Positions 25,610-34,183 of a stretch of 64,000 nt of DNA are shown piece after piece. Position 1 is the first letter of the stretch; the number at the start of each line of letters is the position of its first letter. Below the pieces are notes generated by a model. The model worked only from the letters and a program-made list of their open reading frames with translations. It did not search any database and was not told the origin of the DNA. The stretch spans positions 5,084,001 through 5,148,000 of the forward strand of contig NZ_JADBEF010000001.1 in the NCBI RefSeq assembly GCF_014873535.1. Reading direction: 5' to 3'. The position numbers and the translations under genes were made by a program. Source of the DNA: Nonomuraea africana. GTDB taxonomy: Bacteria > Actinomycetota > Actinomycetes > Streptosporangiales > Streptosporangiaceae.

Positions 25610-26539
25610 CTAGACAGACGTCGGCAGCGGGCCGCCGTTCCAGGTCATCGTGTCGCCGAAAGCGGTGAGGAGATCCACCTCGCCGCCGACGGCCTCGGCG
25701 TAGGCGCGGTGGAGGTTGAGCACCAGGCGTTCGGCGTCCCCCCATCCCGCGAACTCACCGAGGTCAGCGTCCTGAGCTGCGGCCAGTGGTGTGAGTCCGT
25801 TCTCGCGCCCCTTTCGGGCGACCTCGAGCACGAAGCGGTAGTAACGCTCGTGAACGGCCAAGATCTCCGGCAGATCGCTCGCGGCCGCGAGAGGCCCATG
25901 CCCCGGTACGACGTGCTCGGCCTCGAAGTCCGCCAGCCAATCCAGCGACTTCAGCGCCCCTTCCACCGACCCCATCAGCAGCAGCGGTGTGAGGCCGTTG
26001 AACACCAGGTCGCCGGTGAACAGCACGCGCTCTTCAGGAAGCCAGACCACCACGTCCCCTGCCGTGTGCGCGGCATGGCCAGGGTGCCGCAGCTCGATGC
26101 GGCGCTTGCCGGCGAAGAGGGTCAGCTCGGACTGAAACCCCACGGACGGGACGCGGCGCGTCACGTTCCCCCAATCGGGCACCGGCGTCCAGATCGGCGG
26201 GCACCCGTCGATGAGGGGGTCGGCCAGCAGCGCGTCCCGCATCGCCGCATGCCCGAAGATCACTGTCTGGTCCGGCAGCAAGCTGTTTCCGTATGAATGA
26301 TCCCCGTGCTGGTGGGTGTTCACCGCCATCCGCACGGGGGCATCGCCGGTCGCCTCGGCGACTGCCTTCAGGAATCGGCGGGTACGCTGCTCGGTCGCGC
26401 ACGTGTCGACGATCAGAACGCCGTCGTCGCCCGCCACGGCTCCGGCGTTGTTCACCCACCAGGTGCCGTCCGGCTGCACCCAGGCGAACACCCCCGCGCT
26501 GATCTCGTGCAACCTCGCCGTGTCAGCCTGCTTCTCCAC
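25610..26539 (-). CDS. MBL-fold metallo-hydrolase
   Basis: A 309-residue metallo-beta-lactamase-fold enzyme. WWVNNAGAVAGDDGVLIVD, the zinc motif NTHQHGDHSYGN (H-x-H-x-D-H), HPGHAAHTAGDVVVWLPEER with the third His and bridging Asp, and VVPGHGPLAA give a complete dinuclear site. The C-terminal third (VLEVARKGRENGLTPLAAAQ) is helical. A GTG at 26539 is preceded by TGGAG; a TTG two codons earlier is possible. Relatives cleave thioesters, lactones or other esters. Two decayed relatives lie at 4935-5067 and 16975-17640, so this is the surviving copy. Confidence 0.82.
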   Translation of the reverse strand: MEKQADTARLHEISAGVFAWVQPDGTWWVNNAGAVAGDDGVLIVDTCATEQRTRRFLKAVAEATGDAPVRMAVNTHQHGDHSYGNSLLPDQTVIFGHAAMRDALLADPLIDGCPPIWTPVPDWGNVTRRVPSVGFQSELTLFAGKRRIELRHPGHAAHTAGDVVVWLPEERVLFTGDLVFNGLTPLLLMGSVEGALKSLDWLADFEAEHVVPGHGPLAAASDLPEILAVHERYYRFVLEVARKGRENGLTPLAAAQDADLGEFAGWGDAERLVLNLHRAYAEAVGGEVDLLTAFGDTMTWNGGPLPTSV

Positions 26540-26699
26540 GATCAAAACTCCATTCTCCAGCCGTGCCGGCCCAGCCTCGGGTTTGGCGCTGTTGATTTCA
26601 CAGACCGATCCATGGCCGATCAGTGCTTCACAACGGCTCCCTCGCCCCCATGGCTACAGGTGCTGACCGGCTAGGACGGTGGCCGGTCAGCGTCGATGT

Positions 26700-27667
26700 T
26701 CAGGTGATCAGCAGGGTCTTGCCGAGTGCCGTACGCGCTCCGATGGCGGCATGTGCGTCGGCGACGCGCTCAAGCGGGAACGTCTGCCCGATGGCCGGTC
26801 GCAGACGACCTGCGGCACCATCGGCCAGCGCCTGCACGGACAGCTCCTGCATGGCGGCGGCCGAGGGGAACGCCGCGCCCATCGGCACCAGGGTGACGCC
26901 CCGTGCGACGGCCTCCTCCTCGGAGACCTCGGTCATCGTCCCGCTGCCCACGCCGAACGCGATGAACCGCCGCCCCGTGCGACCAGCTCGAAGGTGGCGC
27001 GTCCGATGTCGCCGCCGGTCGCATCGCACGCCACGTCCACCCCTGCGTCCCCGGTCGCCTCCCGTACACGCTCCTCCCAGCCCGACCGGCTGTAGTCGAT
27101 CGCGACGTCAGCGCCTCGCCGGGCGGCGAGGTCGAGCTTGGCCTCCGAGCTCGCGGTCGCCACCACCCGCGCGCCGGCCTGCTTGGCCACCTGGATCAGC
27201 AGGCTGCCGACGCCTCCACCCGCGGCCCCGATCAGGACCCACTCCCCTGCCTTCGGCGCGACCGCGCGCGCGATGCCCAGGGCCGTGCGCCCGTCGTTGA
27301 CGAGGCCCACCGCGTCCTGGAACCCGAGCCGGTCCGGGATCGGGATCACGGTGGAGGCGCTTACGGCGACCTTCTCGGCATAGCCGCCCGACCCGCCGGT
27401 CGTGGTGGCCACGCGCCGCCCGATCAGCGCGGTGTCGGCGCCTGGTCCTACCGCCACGACCGTGCCCGCGACGCCGTTGCCTGGGATGATCGGCAGCGGG
27501 GGCAGCGGCATGGGCGCGGATCCGGAGCGCACCAGCGTTTCCACGTACGTGATGCCGCTGGCCACCACCTCGACCAGGACCTGTCCCTCCCCCGGCACGA
27601 AATCAGGAGTCTCCTCGGCCAGCAGCACCTCAGGCCCACCGAACTTCCTCAACCAGACTGCCCGCAT
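26700..27667 (-). pseudogene. Zinc-type/quinone oxidoreductase (MDR), one-base frameshift
   Basis: Starts MRAVWLRKFGGPEVLLAEET and continues through IIPGNGVAGTVVAVGPGAD, the NADPH-binding motif GAAGGGVGSLLIQVAKQAGA and AIDYSRSGWEERV. At about 26977 one base is missing (GGGGCGGCGG where GGGGCGGCCGG would fit), so VARGG is followed by a wrong frame. The remainder, GRRFIAFGVGSGTMTEVSEE to ALGKTLLIT, is in the next frame and complete. Length as joined is normal (about 320). Without the frameshift it would be an NADPH-dependent quinone reductase. Either a recent mutation or a base-calling error. Confidence 0.82.
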
Positions 27668-27783
27668 TTCGACTCCTTGGTGTTTCCAAGCGCGCCATGT
27701 CGACCACTGACCCGCAGACCGACCACGCTGCGCAACCTTCGGCCGCGTCGCGCCCAGAATGACCCATCCGGGAGTTCATATTT

Positions 27784-27803
27784 CAGGCCATTTCCCGGCC
27801 AAT
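27784..27803 (-). promoter_or_regulatory. Partial GGAAATGGCCTG box upstream of the MDR gene
   Basis: The reverse strand has ATTGGCCGGGAAATGGCCTG, 117 bases from the MDR start. It shares the right half of the recurrent box (AAATGGCCTG) but lacks GTGGACA. Apart from this and the box at 27937, the interval 27668-28036 holds no recognisable gene. Confidence 0.35.
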
Positions 27804-27936
27804 TCCCGTCCGGCAGCACCGCGTCGCCAGGGTCGGACCGGCCATGCCCGTCCTCGCAGACCGCCCCACGAACGCCGCCTGGCGATGGGCCCGCCGCAGC
27901 GCCCGGACCCCGCCGTCCCAATCAGTCAGACGGAAT

Positions 27937-27956
27937 GTGGACAGGGAACGGTCTGG
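27937..27956 (+). promoter_or_regulatory. GTGGACA...GGTCTGG box
   Basis: GTGGACAGGGAACGGTCTGG, 81 bases before the ATG of the hydrolase N-terminus at 28037. Same class as the boxes at 5566, 10357 and 30169. Confidence 0.5.
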
Positions 27957-28036
27957 GGAGTGGCAAGACGATGGCGCCACGCTGGGGTCTCGTTCGCGCC
28001 CGCGTCTTGAAGGAGTCACATGTCCAGGAGTGTGTC

Positions 28037-28110
28037 ATGCGTGTAGAGGTCAACGGAATCGGTCTCGAGGTTCAAGTCGGCGGGGAGGGCCCGGCGGTCC
28101 TGCTCCCGAG
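28037..28110 (+). pseudogene. Alpha/beta-hydrolase, first 25 codons only
   Basis: MRVEVNGIGLEVQVGGEGPA followed by VLLPS is the first two strands of an alpha/beta hydrolase (normally continuing LLHGWP). It has an upstream AGGAG and the GTGGACA box. After that the sequence is unrelated. The body at 18260-18893 begins just where this one ends (it lacks precisely this part), so the two may be halves of one split gene. Confidence 0.55.
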
Positions 28111-28309
28111 CCAGAGACACGGGTGTCCTCCGTATGAGCACCAAATGGACATGCAACGCACTAGTAGATGAGCAGTCTGCTCCGCGAAAGTGCTGCAGGA
28201 AATCCCGGCCTGCCACCGTCGCGGATCGCCGCCGACCTGGCCGAACGGCCCCGGCACCGGGCGGTGGCGGGTCATGACCCCCTGCATCACCTTCACCCAT
28301 GGAGACTTC

Positions 28310-29230
28310 ATGTTCCGCTATGCCCGCTTGCGACCCGTTCAGCGCGCGACCGTGGTGGCTACCGCTGTGCTCGGCACCTGTGCAACGCTCGTCACCGCGG
28401 GCGGGGGAACCGCCGCAGCCGCCGGAACCAGCGCGAGCAGCACGATCGCCGCGCGGTACGTCGCACTCGGCGATTCCTACGCCTCCGGATACGGCATCGA
28501 CGGTGTGGAGAACGCGGCATGCGACCGTTCCACGAGCAGCTACCCGTCCATCCTGCGCAGCACGTACAAGTCGCAGAGTTTCACGAGCGTCGCGTGCAGC
28601 GGCGCCACCACGCGCAGCATCTGGAACACGCAAGGCAGCCAGGCTCCCCAGATCAAAGCGCTCAAGCCGGACACCAGTCTGGTCACGCTGACCCTCGGCG
28701 GCAATGACATCGGCTTCACGCAGCTCGTCATCACGTGCGCTTCTCTCATGCAATCGCAGCCGACCGGCGACCCCTGCCGTCAGAACTTCCGAAAGGGCGG
28801 CAAAGACCAGATCCTTGCCCGCATCGACGACCTGAAGCCGCGGATCGCCTCCGTGCTGACCGACATCAAGAGGAAGAGCCCGCAGGCCACGATCGCGCTG
28901 GTCGGCTATCCCTCGCTGCTGCCGGACAGTGGCGAGAGCTGCCGCTCGACGCAGGTGCCCTTCGCCGACGGGGACTTCGGCTACCTGCGCAACATCACCA
29001 AGAGGCTCAACAGCGCACTTCGTGACCAGGCCGCCAAGGCCGGCGCCGTCTACGTCGACACCTACACGCCGACCATCGGCTATGACATGTGCCGGGCGCA
29101 GGGGCGCATGATCGAGCCGCTGTTCACCGCCGATGGCCGCGTCGCCCCAGCCGCCGCCCACCCGAACCTTGGGGGCACCCTTAGCATGGCGGCCATCATC
29201 AAGAAGAAGCTGGACGCGCTCGGCCGCTGA
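28310..29230 (+). CDS. Secreted SGNH/GDSL hydrolase
   Basis: A 306-residue secreted esterase/lipase. The signal peptide MFRYARLRPVQRATVVATAV leads to a cleavage-like AGGGTAAAAGT. Block I GDSYASGYG with nucleophile Ser56, block III GGNDIGF, and the C-terminal AAHPNLGG with the catalytic His are all visible. Six cysteines (e.g. AACDRSTSS, CSGATT, CASLMQ, PCRQN) suggest disulfides, as in the Streptomyces SGNH lipases. The start at 28310 has GGAG 6 bases upstream. A hairpin terminator follows. Likely acts on extracellular lipids or acetylated polymers. Confidence 0.87.
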   Translation: MFRYARLRPVQRATVVATAVLGTCATLVTAGGGTAAAAGTSASSTIAARYVALGDSYASGYGIDGVENAACDRSTSSYPSILRSTYKSQSFTSVACSGATTRSIWNTQGSQAPQIKALKPDTSLVTLTLGGNDIGFTQLVITCASLMQSQPTGDPCRQNFRKGGKDQILARIDDLKPRIASVLTDIKRKSPQATIALVGYPSLLPDSGESCRSTQVPFADGDFGYLRNITKRLNSALRDQAAKAGAVYVDTYTPTIGYDMCRAQGRMIEPLFTADGRVAPAAAHPNLGGTLSMAAIIKKKLDALGR

Positions 29231-29262
29231 TCATCCCTCAGCAGCCACCGGAGGTCGCGCAC

Positions 29263-29292
29263 GCGGCCGTCGCCTTCGCAGGCGGTGGCCGC
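29263..29292. terminator. Hairpin between the SGNH gene and the decayed murF
   Basis: GCGGCCGTCGCC and GGCGGTGGCCGC pair except for a central GT/GT mismatch, around the loop TTCGCA. It sits 33 bases after the SGNH stop and also downstream of the reverse-strand ddl-murF copy. Confidence 0.55.
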
Positions 29293-29339
29293 TTCCTCAT
29301 GCCCGGCCGCCCCTGCAGCTCGACATTGACCGCGCCGGT

Positions 29340-30095
29340 CAGGCCCTGGCCAGCTCGTGTGCGCAGGCGCTGAGCCCGATCTCGCTGGAGGCCTTGACCA
29401 GCACCACGTCCCCCGGTTCGAGAAGCCCGGCGGCCAGGCGGACGGCCCCGGCGACGTCCTCTGCGAGGTGAACGGTGACGCCCATGTTCGCGGACTGCGC
29501 CTCCTGTGCCATCGCGACCGGATCCCCCGAGCGGCATGGATTCGGGGTTGGCGTTGTAGGCGTCGTTGACGATGGTGACGCCGTCAGGTCGTTCGAGGAT
29601 CTCCAAGCGGCCCGCGGAGCGGCGCCTGGCCGCGTAGTCGTGACCGTCGGCCCGCGCGCCTGCTGTCGCGACGAACAGGCCGCCCGGCACCACGTCACGG
29701 GAGTCGACCGCCGAGGGCGCCGTCACCAGCGCCTGCGGATCGCGGACATCACACAGGTCGGCGTCGAGGACGCGCGCGATCTCACTCAGCCTCATGGGGA
29801 TCACGAACCGCTCCTCGCGAGCGCCAGGTCGATGAGGCGGCGCAGCAGATCGGGATAGGAGACGCCGCTGGCCGCCCAGGCTTTGGCGTAGACGGAACGG
29901 GAGGTGAAGCCGGGCATGGTGTTGATCTCCAGCACGTACAGGCGTCCGGTGTCCTGCTCGTACAGGAAGTCGACGCGGGACAGGCCGTAACCGCCGATCA
30001 CGCGCGTGGAGCACCGCCTGCGCTGACTGGAGCGACACCTCGTGCTCGGCGGACGGCCCGCCCGCCAGCACGGCCACGCGCAGGCGTTCAGTCAC
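29340..30095 (-). pseudogene. ddl-murF, second copy with three internal deletions
   Basis: An inverted relative of 10459-12791. It keeps ddl codons 1-29 (MTERLRVAVLAGGPSAEHEV), then jumps to the last quarter of ddl (IGGYGLSRVDFLYEQDTG to the stop and the GTGA overlap). murF follows: codons 1-58, a jump to RRSAGRLEILERPDGVTIV through NPESM, and a second jump in a shifted frame to SGDPVAMAQEAQSANMGVTV through the stop. Homology extends 15 bases beyond the stop (to about 29325) and then ends. One deletion joint has the four-base microhomology GCGG. Scattered substitutions show it is a diverged copy, not an assembly duplicate. No functional product. Confidence 0.9.
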
Positions 30096-30168
30096 GATCG
30101 ATCAGCCTTTCCAACGTTGAGCCCGCCGCTGTCCGTGACGGACCTGGCGAGCATCGCCCGGCCGGTTC

Positions 30169-30188
30169 CCAGGCCATTTGCTGTCCAC
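30169..30188 (-). promoter_or_regulatory. GTGGACA...GGCCTGG box upstream of the decayed ddl
   Basis: Reverse strand GTGGACAGCAAATGGCCTGG, identical to the box at 10357-10376 and 74 bases before the remnant's start. It begins about 25 bases after the livF stop. Confidence 0.55.
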
Positions 30189-30211
30189 TTCCTGGCCAGG
30201 GCGGCCCGAGG

Positions 30212-30913
30212 CTAGTTGCCGAGGTATGCCTCGCGTACGCGATGGTCGGCGAGCAGTTCCCTGCCCGTGCCGGAGTGGGTGGTGCGGCCAAGGTCGATCA
30301 CGTAACCCTGGTCCGCCAACGTGAGCGCCGCGAGGGCGTTCTGCTCGACCATGAGAATCGTCGTCCCCAGCTCGCGGAGCACGCCGATGGTGTCCAGGAT
30401 GTGCTGGATCATGATCGGGGACAGGCCCATGGTGGGCTCGTCGAACATGAGCAGCCTCGGCCTGGCCATCATGGCCCTGCCGATCGCCAGCATCTGCTGC
30501 TCGCCACCGGAGAACAGCCCCGCCCGCTGTGCTCGCCGCTGCCCCAGGACGGGGAAGAGCTCGTACACGCGGGCCACGTCCGCCGCGATGTCGCGGTCCC
30601 TTCGCAGGTAGGCGCCCAGGAGCAAGTTCTCCTCGACGCTCATCCCGGCGAACAGCCTGCGGCCTTCTGGGCAGTGCGCGATGCCGGCGGCGAGTACGGA
30701 GTGCGCGGGCAGGCGGTGGATCGGCTCGCGCTGGAAGAGGATCTCGCCCCGGCGCGGGCGGATCAGGCCGGAGATGGTTCTGAGCGTGGTGGTCTTTCCT
30801 GCGCCGTTGGCGCCGACAAGGCAGACGATCTGTCCTTCGGCGATGGTGAAGCTGACGTCTTTGACCGCTTCGATGGCGCCGTGGGCGACCGAGAGTCCGT
30901 TCACTTCGAGCAT
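30212..30913 (-). CDS. livF: Branched-chain amino-acid ABC transporter, ATP-binding subunit LivF
   Basis: A 233-residue ABC ATPase. Walker A GANGAGKTTT, signature LFSGGEQQMLAIGRAMMARP and Walker B LLMFDEPTMGLSP are intact; the C-terminus REAYLGN is typical of LivF. It powers uptake of leucine, isoleucine, valine or related substrates with LivG. Its start overlaps the end of livG by 13 bases. It is the last gene of the livK-H-M-G-F operon; the decayed ddl-murF lies downstream. Confidence 0.92.
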   Translation of the reverse strand: MLEVNGLSVAHGAIEAVKDVSFTIAEGQIVCLVGANGAGKTTTLRTISGLIRPRRGEILFQREPIHRLPAHSVLAAGIAHCPEGRRLFAGMSVEENLLLGAYLRRDRDIAADVARVYELFPVLGQRRAQRAGLFSGGEQQMLAIGRAMMARPRLLMFDEPTMGLSPIMIQHILDTIGVLRELGTTILMVEQNALAALTLADQGYVIDLGRTTHSGTGRELLADHRVREAYLGN

Positions 30914-31665
30914 TCGGTGGTTCCCAGGTAGGCCTCGATGACCCGAGGATCGGTGCGCACGGCTTCCGGTGGGCCGCTGACGAGCACCCGTCCACGCACA
31001 AGCACGTGGACGTGGTCACAGAGGGAAAAGATGAACTTGGTGTCGTGTTCGATCACGACCACGGCGATCCCGCGGTCGCGGATGGCGCCGATCAGTGCCC
31101 GGATGGCGGTGGTCTCCGCGCCGTTCATGCCGGCGGTCGGCTCGTCCAGCATGAGCACCGCCGGGTCGCCGGCCAGCGCTCTGGCTATCTCCAGGCGGCG
31201 CTGGTCGCCGTAGGCGAGGCTGTGGGCGGGGGCGCGACCGTCGGGGTCGAGGCCGACGAAGGCCAGCTCGGCGCGGGCCCGCTCGGTCGCTTCGGCCTCG
31301 CTCGCGCGGAAGGCCGGACCGTGGAACAGGGCGCTCATCAGCCCCTGTTTGATGCGGGTGTGCCGGCCGACGAGGACGTTCTCCAGTGCCGACATGCCGG
31401 AGAAGAGCCGGATGTTCTGGAAGGTGCGCGCCACCCCGCGGCGGGCGGCCTCGGCGGGATCCGCCTTGAGCGGGCGGCTGCCGAGCAGGACGCGTCCCGA
31501 TGTGGGGGCGTACAGCCCGGTCAGGCAGTTGAACAGCGTCGTCTTGCCCGCCCCGTTGGGGCCGATCAGACCGGTGATCGCCCTGTCAGGTACGGTCAGC
31601 GTCACGTTGTCCAGCGCGACGAGCCCGCCGAAGGCCATAGAGACGCGCTCCGCGGTCAAGCTCAT
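30901..31665 (-). CDS. livG: Branched-chain amino-acid ABC transporter, ATP-binding subunit LivG
   Basis: A 254-residue ABC ATPase with Walker A GPNGAGKTTLFNCLTGLYAP, the LivG-specific RTFQNIRLFSGMSALENVLV, signature SLAYGDQRRLEIARALAGDP and Walker B LMLDEPTAGMN. The C-terminus VIEAYLGT is diagnostic. The ATG overlaps the livM stop (ATGA), indicating translational coupling. It pairs with LivF on the inner face of the membrane. Confidence 0.92.
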   Translation of the reverse strand: MSLTAERVSMAFGGLVALDNVTLTVPDRAITGLIGPNGAGKTTLFNCLTGLYAPTSGRVLLGSRPLKADPAEAARRGVARTFQNIRLFSGMSALENVLVGRHTRIKQGLMSALFHGPAFRASEAEATERARAELAFVGLDPDGRAPAHSLAYGDQRRLEIARALAGDPAVLMLDEPTAGMNGAETTAIRALIGAIRDRGIAVVVIEHDTKFIFSLCDHVHVLVRGRVLVSGPPEAVRTDPRVIEAYLGTTECSK

Positions 31666-33272
31666 GACGACGACACCAACCCTTGCGGCCGGAAACGCAT
31701 GATCAGGATGAGGGCGAGCCCGAAGAGCATCAGCCGGTAGTCGCTGAACTCCCGCAGCTTCTCCGGAAGCACGAACAGCAGCGAGGCGCCCACGACCGCG
31801 CCGGGCACCGTGCCCATCCCGCCGAGGACCACCGCGGCCAGCAGCGTGACGGATTCACTGAAATCGAAGCTCTCGTACCCGACCGTTCCCAGCTTGTGCG
31901 CGAAGACCGCGCCTGCGAGGCCCGCGAGCGTGGCGCCCACCAGGAAGGCTACGATCTTGGCATGTCCGGTCCGGACGCCCATGGCGCGGGCCACGTCCTC
32001 ATCCTCCCTGATCGCCAGCCATGCCCGCCCCGTACGGCTGCGCTTGAGGTTGGTCAGGACCACCATCGCCCCGGCGACCATGAGCACGGAGACCATGTAA
32101 TAGAGGGATCCGGCCGGAAGCCCGCCGACGGACTCGTTGAACGCCTGGCCCAGAACGGTGATCGGCGGGACGCCGGGAATAGAGTTGGCGCCGCCGGTCA
32201 GTCCGCCGATGTCGTTCTGCGCCGCCCGGAAGAAGATCTCGCCGAACGCGAGCGTCACGATGGCCAGGTAGTCCCCCCGTACGCGCAGGGTGGGCGAGCC
32301 GACCACCACGCCGAAGAAACCGGCCGTCACCGCCCCCGCGAGGGCTGCCACCGGGAAGGGGACCGTGTGGGCCAGGTTCGCCGCGGTGAAGGCGCCGATC
32401 CCGAGGAAGGCCACGTAGCCGAGGTCGAGCAGCCCGGCCAGGCCCACCACGATGTTGAGGCCGATCGCGGTGGCCGCGTAGACCCCGATGCTGGACGCCA
32501 CGGTCATCCAGTAACCCGTGCCCGCCTGGGTGAACGGCAGCATCAGTGCGCAGGCGAGCAGGACCGCGATGCTGAACACCCGGTGCCGCTCGGCTAGGGC
32601 GGCGATCCACGCAAGGACCCCGTACAAGGCCAGCACGCCGACCACGGCCAGGCCGAAGCCGCAGAACGCCAGGAACTCGGCGCCGCCGTACGGGTTGGTC
32701 GCCCGGCTCTGCCCGCCCGCAGTCAGCGTCGCCGAGATCAGCCACAGCAGGGCGGCGAAGGCGGCGAGCAGGACAGGCCAGGCCACCGCCCGGCCTGGAA
32801 GCTTCCACTCCGGCGCCGGTGCGACGGTCCGGCCCGACCACACCAGGAGGGCACCGCCGGCCAGCGTGACCGGGCCGCCGATGGACAGCGTGTCGAGGAC
32901 GGTGAGGAACCCCAGGTGCACCAGCGCGATGGCGATCACACCGACGCCCACGGGCTTGCGGGCGCGCGGGAGGATCGCGATCAGGCCCAGCAGGACCAGG
33001 TGCAGGCGGAACCCGGTGACCAGGTGCGGGGCGTCGAAGAACTGCAGCGTGGCCCGGTCGGGGTAGGCTCCGCCGGGTAGTACGACGCCGGCCCAGGGAA
33101 GCAGGGCCCCCGCCACCACGAGCGCGGCGCCCGCTGCCGGACGGAAGTCCCACGCTCGACGCGATCCGCGCCCGCCGTCGTGGAGTTTCCGGTCGTCGGA
33201 GACAGGGAAAACCTCCGAAGTGCTGGGCGTCCGGCCTGCCAGATCGTGGAGTTGGGGACCCTCTGGTGTCAT
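31662..33272 (-). CDS. livM: Branched-chain amino-acid ABC permease LivM, long form
   Basis: A 536-residue membrane protein. The start at 33272 (MTPEGPQLHDLAG) is chosen because it overlaps the livH stop as ATGA. The C-terminal 320 residues are the standard LivM core: GLNIVVGLAGLLDLGYVAFL, SPTLRVRGDYLAIVTLAFGE, LKRSRTGRAWLAIREDEDVA and VLGGMGTVPGAVVGASL. The N-terminal 200 residues add extra membrane helices (GALLPWAGVVLPGG, LLWLISATLTAGG) found in long actinobacterial LivM proteins. A decayed copy of this gene, keeping both parts, lies at 9597-10160. Confidence 0.9.
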   Translation of the reverse strand: MTPEGPQLHDLAGRTPSTSEVFPVSDDRKLHDGGRGSRRAWDFRPAAGAALVVAGALLPWAGVVLPGGAYPDRATLQFFDAPHLVTGFRLHLVLLGLIAILPRARKPVGVGVIAIALVHLGFLTVLDTLSIGGPVTLAGGALLVWSGRTVAPAPEWKLPGRAVAWPVLLAAFAALLWLISATLTAGGQSRATNPYGGAEFLAFCGFGLAVVGVLALYGVLAWIAALAERHRVFSIAVLLACALMLPFTQAGTGYWMTVASSIGVYAATAIGLNIVVGLAGLLDLGYVAFLGIGAFTAANLAHTVPFPVAALAGAVTAGFFGVVVGSPTLRVRGDYLAIVTLAFGEIFFRAAQNDIGGLTGGANSIPGVPPITVLGQAFNESVGGLPAGSLYYMVSVLMVAGAMVVLTNLKRSRTGRAWLAIREDEDVARAMGVRTGHAKIVAFLVGATLAGLAGAVFAHKLGTVGYESFDFSESVTLLAAVVLGGMGTVPGAVVGASLLFVLPEKLREFSDYRLMLFGLALILIMRFRPQGLVSSS

Positions 33273-34180
33273 GCCCGCACCCCTTCCGGCCGGCCGAGGA
33301 ATCCTTGGGGACGGAACATGAGCACCAGGATCAGCAGCACGAAGACCCAGACGTAGTCGTACTGGGCCCCACCCCAGGCGTACTGTCCAGCCAGCGACTT
33401 CACCATGCCGATGCAGAAGGCGCCGAGCATGGCGCCCCGGATGCTGCCGATGCCGCCCAGCACAGCCGCCGTGAAGGCGAAAATGCCGTTCTGGAAGCCC
33501 ATCGCGGTGTCGATCTGGCCGTAGTGGATGCCGTACAGCACGGCGCCGAGCCCCGCCAGCACCGCACCCAGGACGAACGTCGCCAAGATCACCCGGTTGA
33601 GGTCGATCCCCATCAGGCGGGCGGTGTCCGCGTCCTCGGCAACGGCCCGCATGGCCCGGCCGAGCCGCGAACGCTCCACGTACAAGTGGAGCGCCGCGGC
33701 CAGCAGCGGAGAAACGGCCACGGCCAGCACCCCGGTCCACAGCACGATCGTCGATCCCACGACGAGTTGGGAGTCGAAGAAGACCCGGGGAAACGGCAGC
33801 GGCGCGGTGGCGCCCGGGTAGAACACCCGGACCATCTCCTGTAGCAGGATGGACACGCCGAGCGCGGTGATCAGCGGTGCCAGCCTGTGCGCGTCCCGCA
33901 GCGGCCGGTAGGCCAGCCGCTCCATCAGGACCGCGACGGTCACCGACGTGGCGACCGCCGCGACGCAGAGCACCGGCAGCGCCGCGTACCAGGACACCCC
34001 GTCGGGCAGCAGGTACACGGAGGTGAAGTGGGCGCCGAAGGCGCCGGCCATGAACACCTCACCATGTGCGAAGTTGATCAGCTTGATGATGCCGTAGACC
34101 ATGGTGTAACCGAGCGCGATCAGTCCGATCAACGCGCCGAGCACCAGACCGTTGACAATCTGCTGGGCCAAGGTCGCCAC
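33269..34180 (-). CDS. livH: Branched-chain amino-acid ABC permease LivH
   Basis: A 303-residue permease: QIVNGLVLGALIGLIALGYT, MVYGIIKLINFAHGEVFMAG (family hallmark), VAEDADTARLMGIDLNRVIL and AAVLGGIGSIRGAMLGAF. GTG start 3 bases after livK; stop overlaps livM. It forms the transmembrane channel with LivM. Length is normal for the family. Confidence 0.92.
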   Translation of the reverse strand: MATLAQQIVNGLVLGALIGLIALGYTMVYGIIKLINFAHGEVFMAGAFGAHFTSVYLLPDGVSWYAALPVLCVAAVATSVTVAVLMERLAYRPLRDAHRLAPLITALGVSILLQEMVRVFYPGATAPLPFPRVFFDSQLVVGSTIVLWTGVLAVAVSPLLAAALHLYVERSRLGRAMRAVAEDADTARLMGIDLNRVILATFVLGAVLAGLGAVLYGIHYGQIDTAMGFQNGIFAFTAAVLGGIGSIRGAMLGAFCIGMVKSLAGQYAWGGAQYDYVWVFVLLILVLMFRPQGFLGRPEGVRA

Positions 34181-34183
34181 AGG

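Noticed and set aside
30102..31019. A 305-codon reverse frame overlapping livF
   Set aside because: Arg-rich shadow frame of livF, which itself has complete ABC motifs in another frame.
31662..33740. livM extended upstream to 692 codons
   Set aside because: The extra part overlaps livH on the same strand and has no permease features; the ATG at 33272 overlaps the livH stop as expected for an operon.
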